This document shows, one piece after another, positions 7,436-15,080 of a DNA stretch of 63,862 nt. The stretch comes from Candidatus Caldarchaeum subterraneum (GTDB lineage: Archaea > Thermoproteota > Nitrososphaeria_A > Caldarchaeales > Caldarchaeaceae), in contig CALHAG010000002.1 of NCBI GenBank assembly GCA_937934305.1, positions 206,192 to 270,053 on the forward strand, in the 5' to 3' direction. Made by a program: the position numbers and the translations under genes. Within the stretch, counting starts at the first letter, position 1. The number at the start of each line of letters is the position of its first letter. The notes under the pieces were generated by a model. That model saw nothing but the letters and a program-made list of their open reading frames with translations. It ran no database searches and had not been told where the DNA came from.

Positions 7436-7679
7436 CTCTCATCTCTCTGACGAGAGTGCTTACCAAGCCTGTTATCGGCTTCACAGGCTCGAAATCAAGC
7501 TCTATCTCACCCTGTTCAGCCAGCTCCTCCAACACCGCTTGCAGGTTCAGCATCAGCTCCTCGCGCATCAGCTCTTCGAGCAAAACACTAACCTCGCGCT
7601 CCTGTTCTGCGGCATACTTCTTGAACCTACGCCAGATCTCTCCGTCGATGTATACGCTGCTTTTCACCTTAGACGCCAT
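7407..7679 (-). CDS. vapB: VapB-like antitoxin
   Basis: This 90-aa protein starts MASKVKSSVYIDGEIWRRF, with a short strand followed by two helices as in ribbon-helix-helix antitoxins (residues 1-45), then an acidic C-terminal tail that would wrap the toxin. The longer upstream frame has no protein-like sequence. AT-rich sequence at about 7685-7735 may hold its promoter. The downstream toxin is truncated, so the antitoxin may persist without a target or act on a related toxin elsewhere. Confidence 0.75.
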   Translation of the reverse strand: MASKVKSSVYIDGEIWRRFKKYAAEQEREVSVLLEELMREELMLNLQAVLEELAEQGEIELDFEPVKPITGLVSTLVREMRDERNSLSGH

Positions 7680-7696
7680 CTTGCACCTAATGGTAT

Positions 7697-8035
7697 ATGT
7701 TGTCGGCATATAAGCTATTTGGTATATCGGCTTATACTTACACAAAAGGTGAGGTGGACCTAATCGCGCCATCTCTCCTGTTCTATGAAGTGGCAAACGC
7801 TTTGCGATACAACCCCAGGTTTGGAATAAAGTCAGCTCTTGCGGCTTTTGAGGACCTCGGCATAACAATCCATGACCTTAGGAGAGAGCTATAGTTCTTC
7901 TCAGCGGAGGCAGCGTATAGGTATGGGATTACGTTCTACGACTCATCCTATGTCGCGTTGTCCGTGATGGATAATGCGGTTCTCTACACGTCTGACAAAG
8001 AGGTTGTCGCTAAAACGATGTTCGCAAACGTTTAA
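7697..8035 (+). pseudogene. vapC: Decayed VapC-type PIN toxin: 5'-truncated, with an in-frame TAG
   Basis: Opposite the vapB promoter, a plus-strand frame carries the middle and end of a PIN-domain toxin: VDLIAPSLLFYEVANALRYNP, then after an in-frame TAG at 7892-7894 the end YGITFYDSSYVALS and LYTSDKEV. The usual N-terminal DASVVVKW segment is missing, because the frame runs into the intergenic promoter region. The frame is otherwise clean up to TAA at 8033-8035. I looked for a BHB around the TAG and found none, so this is a simple pseudogene. It belongs to a different VapC subfamily from the minus-strand remnant. Confidence 0.75.
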
Positions 8036-8113
8036 CATCTTTCAGAAACTGCTCCGTGACTCGAGAAATTGTATGGTTCAGAGCTTATATTTTTCCACTG
8101 CAGAGACAGGGTC

Positions 8114-8530
8114 GTGAAAGTTGTTTATGAGATGATTGTGCTGAAAACGAGGTCGCGGATTGAGTTGCATGATGTCTCGCAGGAGGTTGAGCGGGTTGTT
8201 GCAGCGTCGGGTGTGAGAGAGGGTGTGGTCAACGTCTTCTCTCAGCACACGACCATGGCCCTTTATCTTAACGAGAATGAGACCAACCTCCGCCGCGATG
8301 TTCTCGAGTTTCTCGAGAAGCTTGCGCCTCAGAGAGAAGGGTATCACCATGACACGATAGACCCAACAGCCAACACCTTCTCACACCTCCGCTCCATACT
8401 CCTCAGCCCCGTCATAACCCTGCCCATACGGGACGGAAAAGTCGTGAGAGGCACCTGGCAATCCATCATCGCCGCAGAGTTCGACGGCCCACGGACACGC
8501 AGACTACTCATACAGGTTTTGGGCGAGTAG
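8114..8530 (+). CDS. YjbQ/UPF0047 family protein
   Basis: A 138-aa protein of the YjbQ family; bacterial members have weak thiamine-phosphate synthase activity, but the true role is unsettled. Signature segments are FSQHTTMALYLNENE near residue 50 and GKVVRGTWQSIIAAEFDGPR near the end, which carry the conserved His and Gln/Glu residues of the trimer active site. I chose GTG at 8114 (MKVVYEMIV) because family members begin this way; a longer frame from 8069 adds an unlikely leader. It is tail to tail with the DUF4256 gene, 3 nt apart. Confidence 0.85.
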   Translation: MKVVYEMIVLKTRSRIELHDVSQEVERVVAASGVREGVVNVFSQHTTMALYLNENETNLRRDVLEFLEKLAPQREGYHHDTIDPTANTFSHLRSILLSPVITLPIRDGKVVRGTWQSIIAAEFDGPRTRRLLIQVLGE

Positions 8531-8533
8531 AAC

Positions 8534-9097
8534 CTATATCTTCAGCACTCCGCGGAACCCTCTGCTGCTGTAGAAAGACTGTGCACTGTTTGCTCCGATG
8601 AATACGGTGCCGTATCTTTTCTCGCCGTAGATTGCTCCGCCTAGTTTCCTGATTTTCTCCGGTGTTTTAAGCCAGCTGGATGTCCGTAGGTCGAAGTCCG
8701 CGAAAGATTGTAGCCATCGGTACTGCTCCTCGGTCAAAACCTCTACACCCATGGACTTGGCCGTGTCGAGAACGTTTCCACGAGGCTTTACATCTTTTCT
8801 CAGCTTCTCCGCGTCGCTGTCGTAGCAAAGACTCCGCCGTCCCTTCGGACTCTCAGCCGAACAATCCATGAAAACATACTCATCATCAACATATGCGACG
8901 AGACAGGGCTCACCGCCCGTCTCCTCCATCCTGCGAAGAACCATAAGCTTCTCCCTCTCCCTAAACAGAACATCCACAACCCGCTCCCACACAACATCAC
9001 CCAACTGAAACCTGACACGCGCCCACTCAAACCGCTGCCTCAGAACATCCACAAACTTCTCCTCCACAGCTCCAGACACCAACCCAAACACCGGCAC
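8534..9097 (-). CDS. DUF4256 family protein
   Basis: The whole length matches DUF4256 as I remember it: FEWARVRFQ, MEETGGEPCLVAY, FMDCSAESPKGRRSLCYD, LTEEQYRWLQ, FDLRTSSWLKTP, IRKLGGAIYG and the ending GFRGVLKI. The function is unknown. The family is found mainly in bacteria, so an archaeal copy suggests transfer. The GTG start at 9097 lies about 24 nt from a TATA-like element that also sits at the right distance from tRNA-Arg on the other strand. At 187 aa it is full length. Confidence 0.85.
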   Translation of the reverse strand: MPVFGLVSGAVEEKFVDVLRQRFEWARVRFQLGDVVWERVVDVLFREREKLMVLRRMEETGGEPCLVAYVDDEYVFMDCSAESPKGRRSLCYDSDAEKLRKDVKPRGNVLDTAKSMGVEVLTEEQYRWLQSFADFDLRTSSWLKTPEKIRKLGGAIYGEKRYGTVFIGANSAQSFYSSRGFRGVLKI

Positions 9098-9116
9098 CCC
9101 CCTTCACCCAATCGTG

Positions 9117-9125
9117 TTTAAATAT
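9117..9125. promoter_or_regulatory. Shared TATA element for tRNA-Arg (+) and the DUF4256 gene (-)
   Basis: TTTAAATAT is centred about 27 nt before the first base of tRNA-Arg and about 24 nt before the GTG of the DUF4256 gene on the other strand. The near-symmetric box could serve both directions. Confidence 0.55.
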
Positions 9126-9147
9126 CTTCAAGCCCAACCAAATACAC

Positions 9148-9252
9148 GGGCCCGTAGCTTAGAATGGATAGAGCGCTGGCCTCCGGAGCCAGAGGTCGTG
9201 AGCAGAGGCACGGAAGTGCTTCGCCGACAGGGTTCAAGTCCCACCGGGCCCG
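9148..9252 (+). tRNA. tRNA-Arg (anticodon CCG) with an intron in the T stem
   Basis: Acceptor GGGCCCG (9148-9154) pairs with CGGGCCC (9245-9251), discriminator G, CCA not encoded. D arm 9157-9174; anticodon stem CTGGC/GCCAG (9176-9180, 9188-9192) with loop CTCCGGA, anticodon CCG. The T stem is broken in the gene: only removal of 9201-9230 gives GTGGG/CCCAC around the loop TTCAAGT. A promoter lies at 9117-9125. Confidence 0.92.
9201..9230 (+). other. 30-nt noncanonical tRNA intron (T stem, after position 51)
   Basis: BHB: exon GTCG (9194-9197) pairs with intron CGAC, bulges TGA and AGG, inner intron hairpin GAGGCAC/GTGCTTC with GGAA loop. Cutting after the second base of each bulge removes exactly these 30 nt and restores a five-pair T stem. 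Confidence 0.88.
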
Positions 9253-9316
9253 TGGGTTGTATCGCTTCAGATGTGTTTGGTTTTTTAGCAGGCAGTGGGG
9301 ATAGGTTTCCGGTGTT

Positions 9317-10192
9317 ATGGAGCGGAGTCTTTCAGCTTACTGGGACTGGGTTGCGAGAACCTCTTTCCATCTTAGACAGGATAGGCCGTCTGTGACTGAT
9401 ATTTTCTACCGCCAAATTGTTTTATCGCTCATAAACCAGCTCACGTCAAGTAACGCTAGGAGGATTCTGAAACTGGATGCCTATAACGAAGCAACAAACA
9501 CACAATATGGTTTTTACATGATAGGAGACGACCGGGAACTTGTTCTCGTCGACATATCGGCTGGAATAGCTAAGAGAGCGGCTGAGAGAGCGAATACAAA
9601 GAAGCTCTATAACCGGGCACACATAATCGTTGGAGACTTCCGCCATCTACCTCTACGCTCCGAATGCGTAGACATGTCATGCAGCTTCGGCAGTATTGAG
9701 CATGTTCCGGAATATGATGTGGCTTTCTACGAGCAGGTCCGTGTAGTGAGAGACGGAGGAGAGGTTGTCGTCGGTGTTCCCAACATCGCCAACCTATGGT
9801 TCAGAGTGTTGTCAGCCAAGATACTTCACTTGCTGGGGCTTATGAAGAAGATGACAAACCCTGAGAAACATTTTCTAAGGCCGCAGCTTATTGCACTTGC
9901 TAAGAGCCTCGGCTTATCGCGGGTGGTTTTCTCGGGTTATCATCTGTTTCCGAAACAGTTGAGGTGGCTGGACCTTTGGCTTGACTCTAGAGGGCGAAAC
10001 CCCCTCCGTAGAAGCGGCTTCTTTTTCTGGCTGCTGAAGGGCTTCACATTGTTGGAGCTCAAATATCCTTTTACACGGAACTTCGCAGAGATGATAATTG
10101 TCAGAGGCGTTAGGGTAGTGGGACGGGATAGAGGGCGGCGAAGTATAGAAGATGCAGCAACAGGTATAAGCCTGTTAAAGCAGTCCACTTAA
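9317..10192 (+). CDS. SAM-dependent methyltransferase-like protein with altered motif I
   Basis: A 291-aa class I methyltransferase-fold protein. Post-I acidic strand LVLVDIS, motif II-like VGDFRHLPL, and SFGSIEHVPEYDVAFYEQVRVVRDGGEVVVGVPN follow the usual order of type-11 methyltransferases. The glycine-rich motif I is replaced by ILKLDAYNEA, a Lys-x-Asp form without GxG, so either cofactor binding is unusual or activity is changed. Hydrophobic stretches near 170 and 235 suggest membrane association. It lies beside a membrane glycosyltransferase and lipid genes, so a glycan or lipid substrate is plausible. Its last 83 bp overlap the convergent glycosyltransferase gene. Confidence 0.75.
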   Translation: MERSLSAYWDWVARTSFHLRQDRPSVTDIFYRQIVLSLINQLTSSNARRILKLDAYNEATNTQYGFYMIGDDRELVLVDISAGIAKRAAERANTKKLYNRAHIIVGDFRHLPLRSECVDMSCSFGSIEHVPEYDVAFYEQVRVVRDGGEVVVGVPNIANLWFRVLSAKILHLLGLMKKMTNPEKHFLRPQLIALAKSLGLSRVVFSGYHLFPKQLRWLDLWLDSRGRNPLRRSGFFFWLLKGFTLLELKYPFTRNFAEMIIVRGVRVVGRDRGRRSIEDAATGISLLKQST

Positions 10193-11366
10193 CCGACTTG
10201 CCGGAGCCCTCCTCGTAAAGCCTTTTGCCTAGAAAATAGGATATTGCGATTATGACGGGTGGAAGAAGTGTGAGGATGTAGAAAAGGTATATGAGGCCTC
10301 TGAAGACCATGTTGACCACTACCCAGCCCATAAGGCCTCCGAACCAGTAAAGGAATGTAAATCGGCCAATCGCATCTTTTCTCGCGAGCCATAGCATATA
10401 CGCCATCGCAGGCACCATGAAGATGAGAACAGTCCAGCTAACCTGTATGACGTAGCTATATCTCAGGCCCGGCGTCACCAGCGGACCTGTAACAACAGTG
10501 GCTGGGTTAATCTGGTATCCTGGAACTATGGCTACAGCCCTTGTCGCTGGATAGTTAAAGAACCATTGCCATATTTCGCTGCGTCCTGCAGCAGCGGGAT
10601 TACTGATGCTAAGTTTCGAAAGCATTACCAGTATTCTTTCAACTAAGTTTGAATAACGCGGGACAAGAATAACCCATTCTAACACATACCATGTCACGGC
10701 GACCGAAACACCGGTGGCTACGAAGAGTGTCAGCACAGTTCTCCAGTCAAACCGCAGGAGCCGGGACCGCTCCTTTTTCCTGGTTTTTTCGACGGTTTTC
10801 AAACCTGCGTACAGCAACAGAGGAACAATCACCACGAGCGCAGACTCTTTCGCGAGAAAAGCCGCAGCGAATAGAGGTGCCGCCAATATTTTCCGCTTAA
10901 AGCTATTGTCCAGCAGAAAGTAGATGCCAGCGAGTAGAAAGACCAGCATGAATATGTCTATGCGGGCCACGCGTGAGAAGTAGAAGGTGAGCGTCTCAAA
11001 TGAGAAAAGGATAGTAGCGATTGGCGTCGCATAGCTGAACTCTTTCCTGCCCTGAAACAGCCTGCTCACCACTAGATAGAAAATGGGTATAGCCGCCGTT
11101 CCCGCGATAACTGACATGATGCGCCAGCCAAATGGGTTGTCACCGAACGCTAGCATACCCAACGCTATAAGCATCTTGCCCAAAGGAGGATGCCCACTCC
11201 TAGGGTCTATGGGCAACCCCTGCTCATTCTGACCCAAGATACTCCGTGCATCGGGCACATAGTAAACCTCGTCACCTATCTGTCTGTCAGGAACCTCCAG
11301 CTTATACACCCTGATTAAAAATGAGACAATAGTTAATGCTGCGATAGAGACAATACGCCTATTCAT
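10110..11366 (-). CDS. PMT-like membrane glycosyltransferase (dolichyl-phosphate sugar donor type)
   Basis: A 418-aa integral membrane protein of the GT-C/PMT family that would transfer a sugar from a polyprenyl phosphate on the outer membrane face. The first TM helix is followed by IGDEVYYVPDAR, with the catalytic acidic pair, and by HPPLGKMLIALG, the PMT signature. About ten further hydrophobic segments follow. AT-rich sequence at about 11385-11402 holds a TATA candidate. The acceptor is unknown; the Asn/Ser/Thr-rich surface proteins at the end of this window are the type of target such enzymes have. Confidence 0.85.
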   Translation of the reverse strand: MNRRIVSIAALTIVSFLIRVYKLEVPDRQIGDEVYYVPDARSILGQNEQGLPIDPRSGHPPLGKMLIALGMLAFGDNPFGWRIMSVIAGTAAIPIFYLVVSRLFQGRKEFSYATPIATILFSFETLTFYFSRVARIDIFMLVFLLAGIYFLLDNSFKRKILAAPLFAAAFLAKESALVVIVPLLLYAGLKTVEKTRKKERSRLLRFDWRTVLTLFVATGVSVAVTWYVLEWVILVPRYSNLVERILVMLSKLSISNPAAAGRSEIWQWFFNYPATRAVAIVPGYQINPATVVTGPLVTPGLRYSYVIQVSWTVLIFMVPAMAYMLWLARKDAIGRFTFLYWFGGLMGWVVVNMVFRGLIYLFYILTLLPPVIIAISYFLGKRLYEEGSGKSVKWTALTGLYLLLHLLYFAALYPVPLP

Positions 11367-11780
11367 TCAATAACAGAGTCATGGTTCTCTCAATTAAAAT
11401 TTTAATTTCTACCGGCTCGCATGACTAGGTTAGAGACCTAGTCTACTGGCTGATGTTGCAGAGGTCTCAATGATATGACACGGATTACTTGGTTCGTATT
11501 CAGGCCGAGAAGCTTAGCAGGCTCTTGGTACATGCTTTATGAAAATATTCCGTTTTATTTACTGAACATCTTGGTGAAAAATCTTATAAAGTCATCCAGA
11601 ATGGGGGCTATTCCGTTGATGTGTATATCGTGCGCTCGCCAGACTTTGACAGCTGTGGAGAACGAGCTCATGCATGTGATAAGAGGTCTTCCTCTACGGT
11701 TGAAGGTGGTCGGCACAATCCATTTTGAACTAAAATCCAAGCCTAAGATAGTTGAGTCCAGGGTGATGAACTAGGCAATC
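11367..11780. other. 414-nt intergenic region with one perfect hairpin
   Basis: No convincing gene. A 99-codon plus-strand frame (11475-11774) has no recognisable domain and no clear ribosome-binding site; short protein-like pieces in other frames could be the decayed remains of a gene. A perfect 8-bp hairpin lies at 11423-11430/11436-11443 (GACTAGGT/ACCTAGTC, 5-nt loop). AT-rich sequence near 11390 is probably the promoter of the minus-strand glycosyltransferase. Confidence 0.5.
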
Positions 11781-13064
11781 CTACTCGCGAGCAACTATTT
11801 TGAACTTCTTCCCCTTCTCAGGCTCTATGGATTGAACTAATTTGATACTGTAATGCATCCCGCGAAACAGTATACGGCACCGTTCATCAACTGCCTCTAA
11901 TACCTTATCAATGTTGGATGCAGCCTTCACCTGAACCTCAATAGAATGATTTCCTCTTTGGATAACTCTAAACTGGTCTAGATTTTCTACTTCTTGAAGG
12001 GTGTGCATGACTGTGAATGGTGATATGTATCCTCCGTCGGGTCTTATTATTGAATCAACTATTCGCCCCTCTATGTTTTTAAGCAGTGGCAGTCCGCGTC
12101 CACATGGACATTCATCATCTATTGGGGTCGCCTTATCGCCAAGATAGTAACGTATCATAGGAGTCGCTTGTCTGTATAGGCTGGTTGCCACAACCTCACC
12201 AGCCTCGCCGGGTTGCACATCCTCGCCGTCTCTAAGAAACTCGAGAACCACTGAATCTATGTTTATGTGATAGGCTGTGTGGGTTGGGCATTCCCACGCC
12301 AATTGCCCCACTTCAGTACACGAATATACATCAAAGACCTCAGCGTCGAAGAAGTCGGATATCATCCGTCTAGTCTTCATGTCTAGGAGCTCACCAAATG
12401 TGACAGCTATCTTCAGGTTTAATCGTGTCTCTCTGCTCTCACACACCTCTTTCAAGGCTCTGAAGTATGATGGTGGTGCAAAAAGAACCGAGGCTCTTCT
12501 TTCCTTGAAGATTCTTAAATGGTCATGGATTTCGCCTGAAGACGACAAACGAGTCACTCTGTTAGTCCGTATACGTCCCCATATCCCGGCCATATCTGCT
12601 ATGTTTTCAGTAAACGCCTTTTCAACCGGTCCAACAACTACCCTGAATATGCGATGCCATGGCCTCACACCATAAGACCAGAATCTACGGAGATTAAGAC
12701 CCTCACGGTATGCTGCTGAGTATGGGTCCTCCAAGATAGTGACTGGTACACCAGTTGTGCCCGAAGTGGTCTTCCGAATACACTTGTTTATGTCAGTTCC
12801 GCGAGTCGTCCTATCCTCAAGGGACGCCTTTCTAACATCATCCTTTGTAATTATGGGCAGCTTCTTTATATCTTGGACACTACTGATTACTGGACGGTTA
12901 ACCCCGTATAAACGCCTGTAAAACACTGTGCCCTCGTACGCCCTTGCTACAATCTCCCTCAGTTTTCTAGCCTGTATCTTGTATAGTTGATCCCTGCTAA
13001 GCCACTGGCTTTTATTGAGCCAACGCCAGTTCATCAGGACCTGTAATAACATAGTCGACACCAC
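11781..13064 (-). CDS. CapK/PaaK-like adenylate-forming ligase
   Basis: This protein belongs to the phenylacetate-CoA ligase/CapK branch of the ANL superfamily, which activates an acid as an adenylate. It has TTSGTTGVPV (P-loop-like A3 motif, about residue 98), VYSCTEVGQLAWEC (A5 region), MIRYYLGDKATPI (A7) and ENIEGR-like A8 residues near 335. A cysteine pair (CPCGRG) lies before A8. At 427 aa it is a normal CapK length. CapK homologues occur in envelope polysaccharide loci, which fits the glycosyltransferase and lipid neighbours. GTG at 13064 and ATG at 13052 are both possible starts. It is divergent from psd with a shared 43-nt promoter space. Confidence 0.82.
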   Translation of the reverse strand: MVSTMLLQVLMNWRWLNKSQWLSRDQLYKIQARKLREIVARAYEGTVFYRRLYGVNRPVISSVQDIKKLPIITKDDVRKASLEDRTTRGTDINKCIRKTTSGTTGVPVTILEDPYSAAYREGLNLRRFWSYGVRPWHRIFRVVVGPVEKAFTENIADMAGIWGRIRTNRVTRLSSSGEIHDHLRIFKERRASVLFAPPSYFRALKEVCESRETRLNLKIAVTFGELLDMKTRRMISDFFDAEVFDVYSCTEVGQLAWECPTHTAYHINIDSVVLEFLRDGEDVQPGEAGEVVATSLYRQATPMIRYYLGDKATPIDDECPCGRGLPLLKNIEGRIVDSIIRPDGGYISPFTVMHTLQEVENLDQFRVIQRGNHSIEVQVKAASNIDKVLEAVDERCRILFRGMHYSIKLVQSIEPEKGKKFKIVARE

Positions 13065-13078
13065 CCATGCTGCTAAGG

Positions 13079-13090
13079 TTTATAATTTTT
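13079..13090. promoter_or_regulatory. Bidirectional TATA element between the CapK-like gene and psd
   Basis: TTTATAATTTTT lies about 25 nt from the psd ATG (13108) and about 24 nt from the CapK-like GTG (13064) on the other strand. Both transcripts would be leaderless and fired from one 43-nt spacer. Confidence 0.6.
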
Positions 13091-13107
13091 AAGTTGTTGG
13101 GTGCCCT

Positions 13108-13866
13108 ATGATTCTCGCAGTTATTCTCATCCTTGTGGGTATTACATGCATGTGTGTGCTCTACTTTTACCGTGACCCTGAAAGGCAGGTCAGAAGGGTG
13201 GACAATGCGGTTCTTTCTCCGGCCGACGGCAGTGTAGTATCTATCAGGCGGTATGTGGCTGGGGTGACCCCAACCTTGAGTAAGGACGGAAGATACTTCA
13301 GAATAGATGAACTAACTGGCACAACTGTTCTCGGTTCCGATGGTACAATAATATCAATTCACATATCGCCTCTCGATATTCACACGATACGCTCACCAAC
13401 AGATGCTAAGGTCACCCACATATATCTGATAAAGGGTGGACTCAAATTTATGCGTGACCCCACATTCGAGGTCACAAACGAGAGAGTGAGCATGGTAATG
13501 GAGACTGCTTATGGGTCTATTGGTTTAGTTATTGTAGGGGCGCCTATAGCGTCTTCCGTGAAGCTATTGACAGATGTTGGCAATTGTGTTCTGGCTGGTG
13601 AACGGGTTGCGCGGATAAGGCTCGGCTCACTAGCTAATCTGATAATACCTGACGAGTGCAAGCTTAAACTAGCAGTATCATGCGGGAAAAGGGTAAGGGC
13701 TGGGATAACTGTTGTAGCTACGCAGTCTGAAGATTCTGTCTTGCATGAAGAGTGTCACATGCCGAAGAACTCCACCGCTTTAGAACGTCTCTATCTAATT
13801 TTTCTAGCAGTCTACACTATTGTAAGAATGGTATGGGCTAGCTTGCGGCGGCCCAAAGTTTCATGA
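13108..13866 (+). CDS. psd: Phosphatidylserine (archaetidylserine) decarboxylase
   Basis: This pyruvoyl-dependent enzyme converts archaetidylserine to archaetidylethanolamine. An N-terminal membrane helix (1-20) is followed by FYRDPER, typical of archaeal Psd, then SPADGSVV (36-43), HISPLDIHTIRSP (84-97) and the self-cleavage site LGS at 172-174, where Ser174 would become the pyruvoyl group. The C-terminal 70 residues extend beyond the usual end and finish with a second hydrophobic helix, which is unusual. The ATG is leaderless, 25 nt after a TATA box. The last 29 bp overlap the convergent dehydrogenase gene. Confidence 0.88.
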   Translation: MILAVILILVGITCMCVLYFYRDPERQVRRVDNAVLSPADGSVVSIRRYVAGVTPTLSKDGRYFRIDELTGTTVLGSDGTIISIHISPLDIHTIRSPTDAKVTHIYLIKGGLKFMRDPTFEVTNERVSMVMETAYGSIGLVIVGAPIASSVKLLTDVGNCVLAGERVARIRLGSLANLIIPDECKLKLAVSCGKRVRAGITVVATQSEDSVLHEECHMPKNSTALERLYLIFLAVYTIVRMVWASLRRPKVS

Positions 13867-15013
13867 TTTTGGGGGTTTGTGTGAAAACGTTTGTCTCGCC
13901 GACTGCGGTCCATGTTTTAGCATATTCTAATATGCCTAGTGGACTAGCTCGAAGTTTGTTTATTCTGCGCCAGGCTTTTTTGTAGGCTTCTTCGAGGGGT
14001 GTTGTATTTTTTCTCTGGGCCATGGTCACTGCTATTTTCATGTTGTAGTGTGTAATCTTTGATATTGTTTTCCTGTTTTCCTCGAAACTTCTGTTCAATA
14101 GTGTTAGGGCGCTGGCTATCGCTCCCCCGGCTGTTGATATTATGTCGGGTATTATGTTGATGCCCTTGTGTTCGAGGATGCGGGCGGTTGTTACGGATAT
14201 GGGGTAGTTGGCTATCGGGGCCACTATTCTACAGGGTATTGGTCCTGTAATGGTTTTTGGTCTTGCGCCCGGAACGAATATGTCTGTCTTGATGTGTGTG
14301 ATGTCTTTAGGTGGTAGGAGACGGGAGGCGGGGTTCCTCTCGGCATAGATTCTGAGACAGTTTTCACCATGTCTAGTCCTTAAATCCAGTAGCTGGTCGA
14401 TGTCCAAGCCTTTGGGGTCAAAGAGAGTATGATACCTGTTGGATACTGCAACCATGATGTATCCACGTCTGCCTAAGAGGTAAGCCGCGGCGGTTCCCAT
14501 GTTTCCGAACCCCTGCAGAGAAAACATCTCCACGTCCTCAATGTTTTTGATGTGTTTGAGCGCCTCTATGGATGCGTGTAGACTCTCTGCCACGGCAAGC
14601 CCCGTATCTGATAGAATTGATTGCCCTCTGTGTAGTGTGGGTCGCCGCCTGTCACCTAAAATTGAGTAAAGATATTGTAGGTCTTCTTCGCTGAACCCTA
14701 TGTCTGAGCCGGGGATGTAGCTTCCCTTAACCAGTAATTCTTTGGTTTTTTCAACAAATTTCTGTATTAGGTTTTTCTTGTCGACATTGAGCGGGTCAGC
14801 CGCTATCCCTGTTTTGGCCCCGCCGACCGGTATAGCTGCCAAAGACGACTTAAGGGTCATCAGCCGGGCCAGCATCTCCGTCTCCGCCCTTGTCACGTCT
14901 TGGGCCATCCTTATTCCACCCCAGCTAGCCCCCATTATGAAACAGTCTATAACAAGCCATCCACGTGCCTGCCCAAGCTCGAGCTCCAACACTTTACCCG
15001 GACGCACAAACAA
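13838..15013 (-). CDS. Glu/Leu/Phe/Val dehydrogenase family protein, N-terminally short and substrate-lysine variant
   Basis: A 391-aa protein of the amino-acid dehydrogenase family. MTLKSSLAAIPVGGAKTGI matches the MTWK and GGAK segments that carry the catalytic and substrate lysines. The NAD(P)-binding loop is FSLQGFGNMGTAAA, and PIANYPIS and IPDIISTAGG match the family ending. Two oddities: the normal N-terminal region of about 40 residues is absent, and the usual K-G-G-I-R lysine that binds the substrate carboxylate is replaced (SWGGIR). The start is a TTG at 15013. It may therefore not be a glutamate dehydrogenase. Confidence 0.8.
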   Translation of the reverse strand: MFVRPGKVLELELGQARGWLVIDCFIMGASWGGIRMAQDVTRAETEMLARLMTLKSSLAAIPVGGAKTGIAADPLNVDKKNLIQKFVEKTKELLVKGSYIPGSDIGFSEEDLQYLYSILGDRRRPTLHRGQSILSDTGLAVAESLHASIEALKHIKNIEDVEMFSLQGFGNMGTAAAYLLGRRGYIMVAVSNRYHTLFDPKGLDIDQLLDLRTRHGENCLRIYAERNPASRLLPPKDITHIKTDIFVPGARPKTITGPIPCRIVAPIANYPISVTTARILEHKGINIIPDIISTAGGAIASALTLLNRSFEENRKTISKITHYNMKIAVTMAQRKNTTPLEEAYKKAWRRINKLRASPLGILEYAKTWTAVGETNVFTQTPKIMKLWAAAS

Positions 15014-15080
15014 CTATGCCCAAATCATCATGATGGCTTTAGAGTTTTCCATTGGTTGGGTTAAGGTTTTTTGACTGGTT

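Noticed and set aside
7882-7902. BHB intron around the TAG in the plus-strand vapC remnant
   Set aside because: Only a short GAGA/TCTC pairing exists, no 4-bp central helix with two 3-nt bulges can be formed, and the gene lacks its 5' end anyway.
11475-11774. 99-codon frame as a real gene
   Set aside because: No recognisable domain, no convincing ribosome-binding or leaderless promoter, and other frames in the same stretch look equally protein-like.
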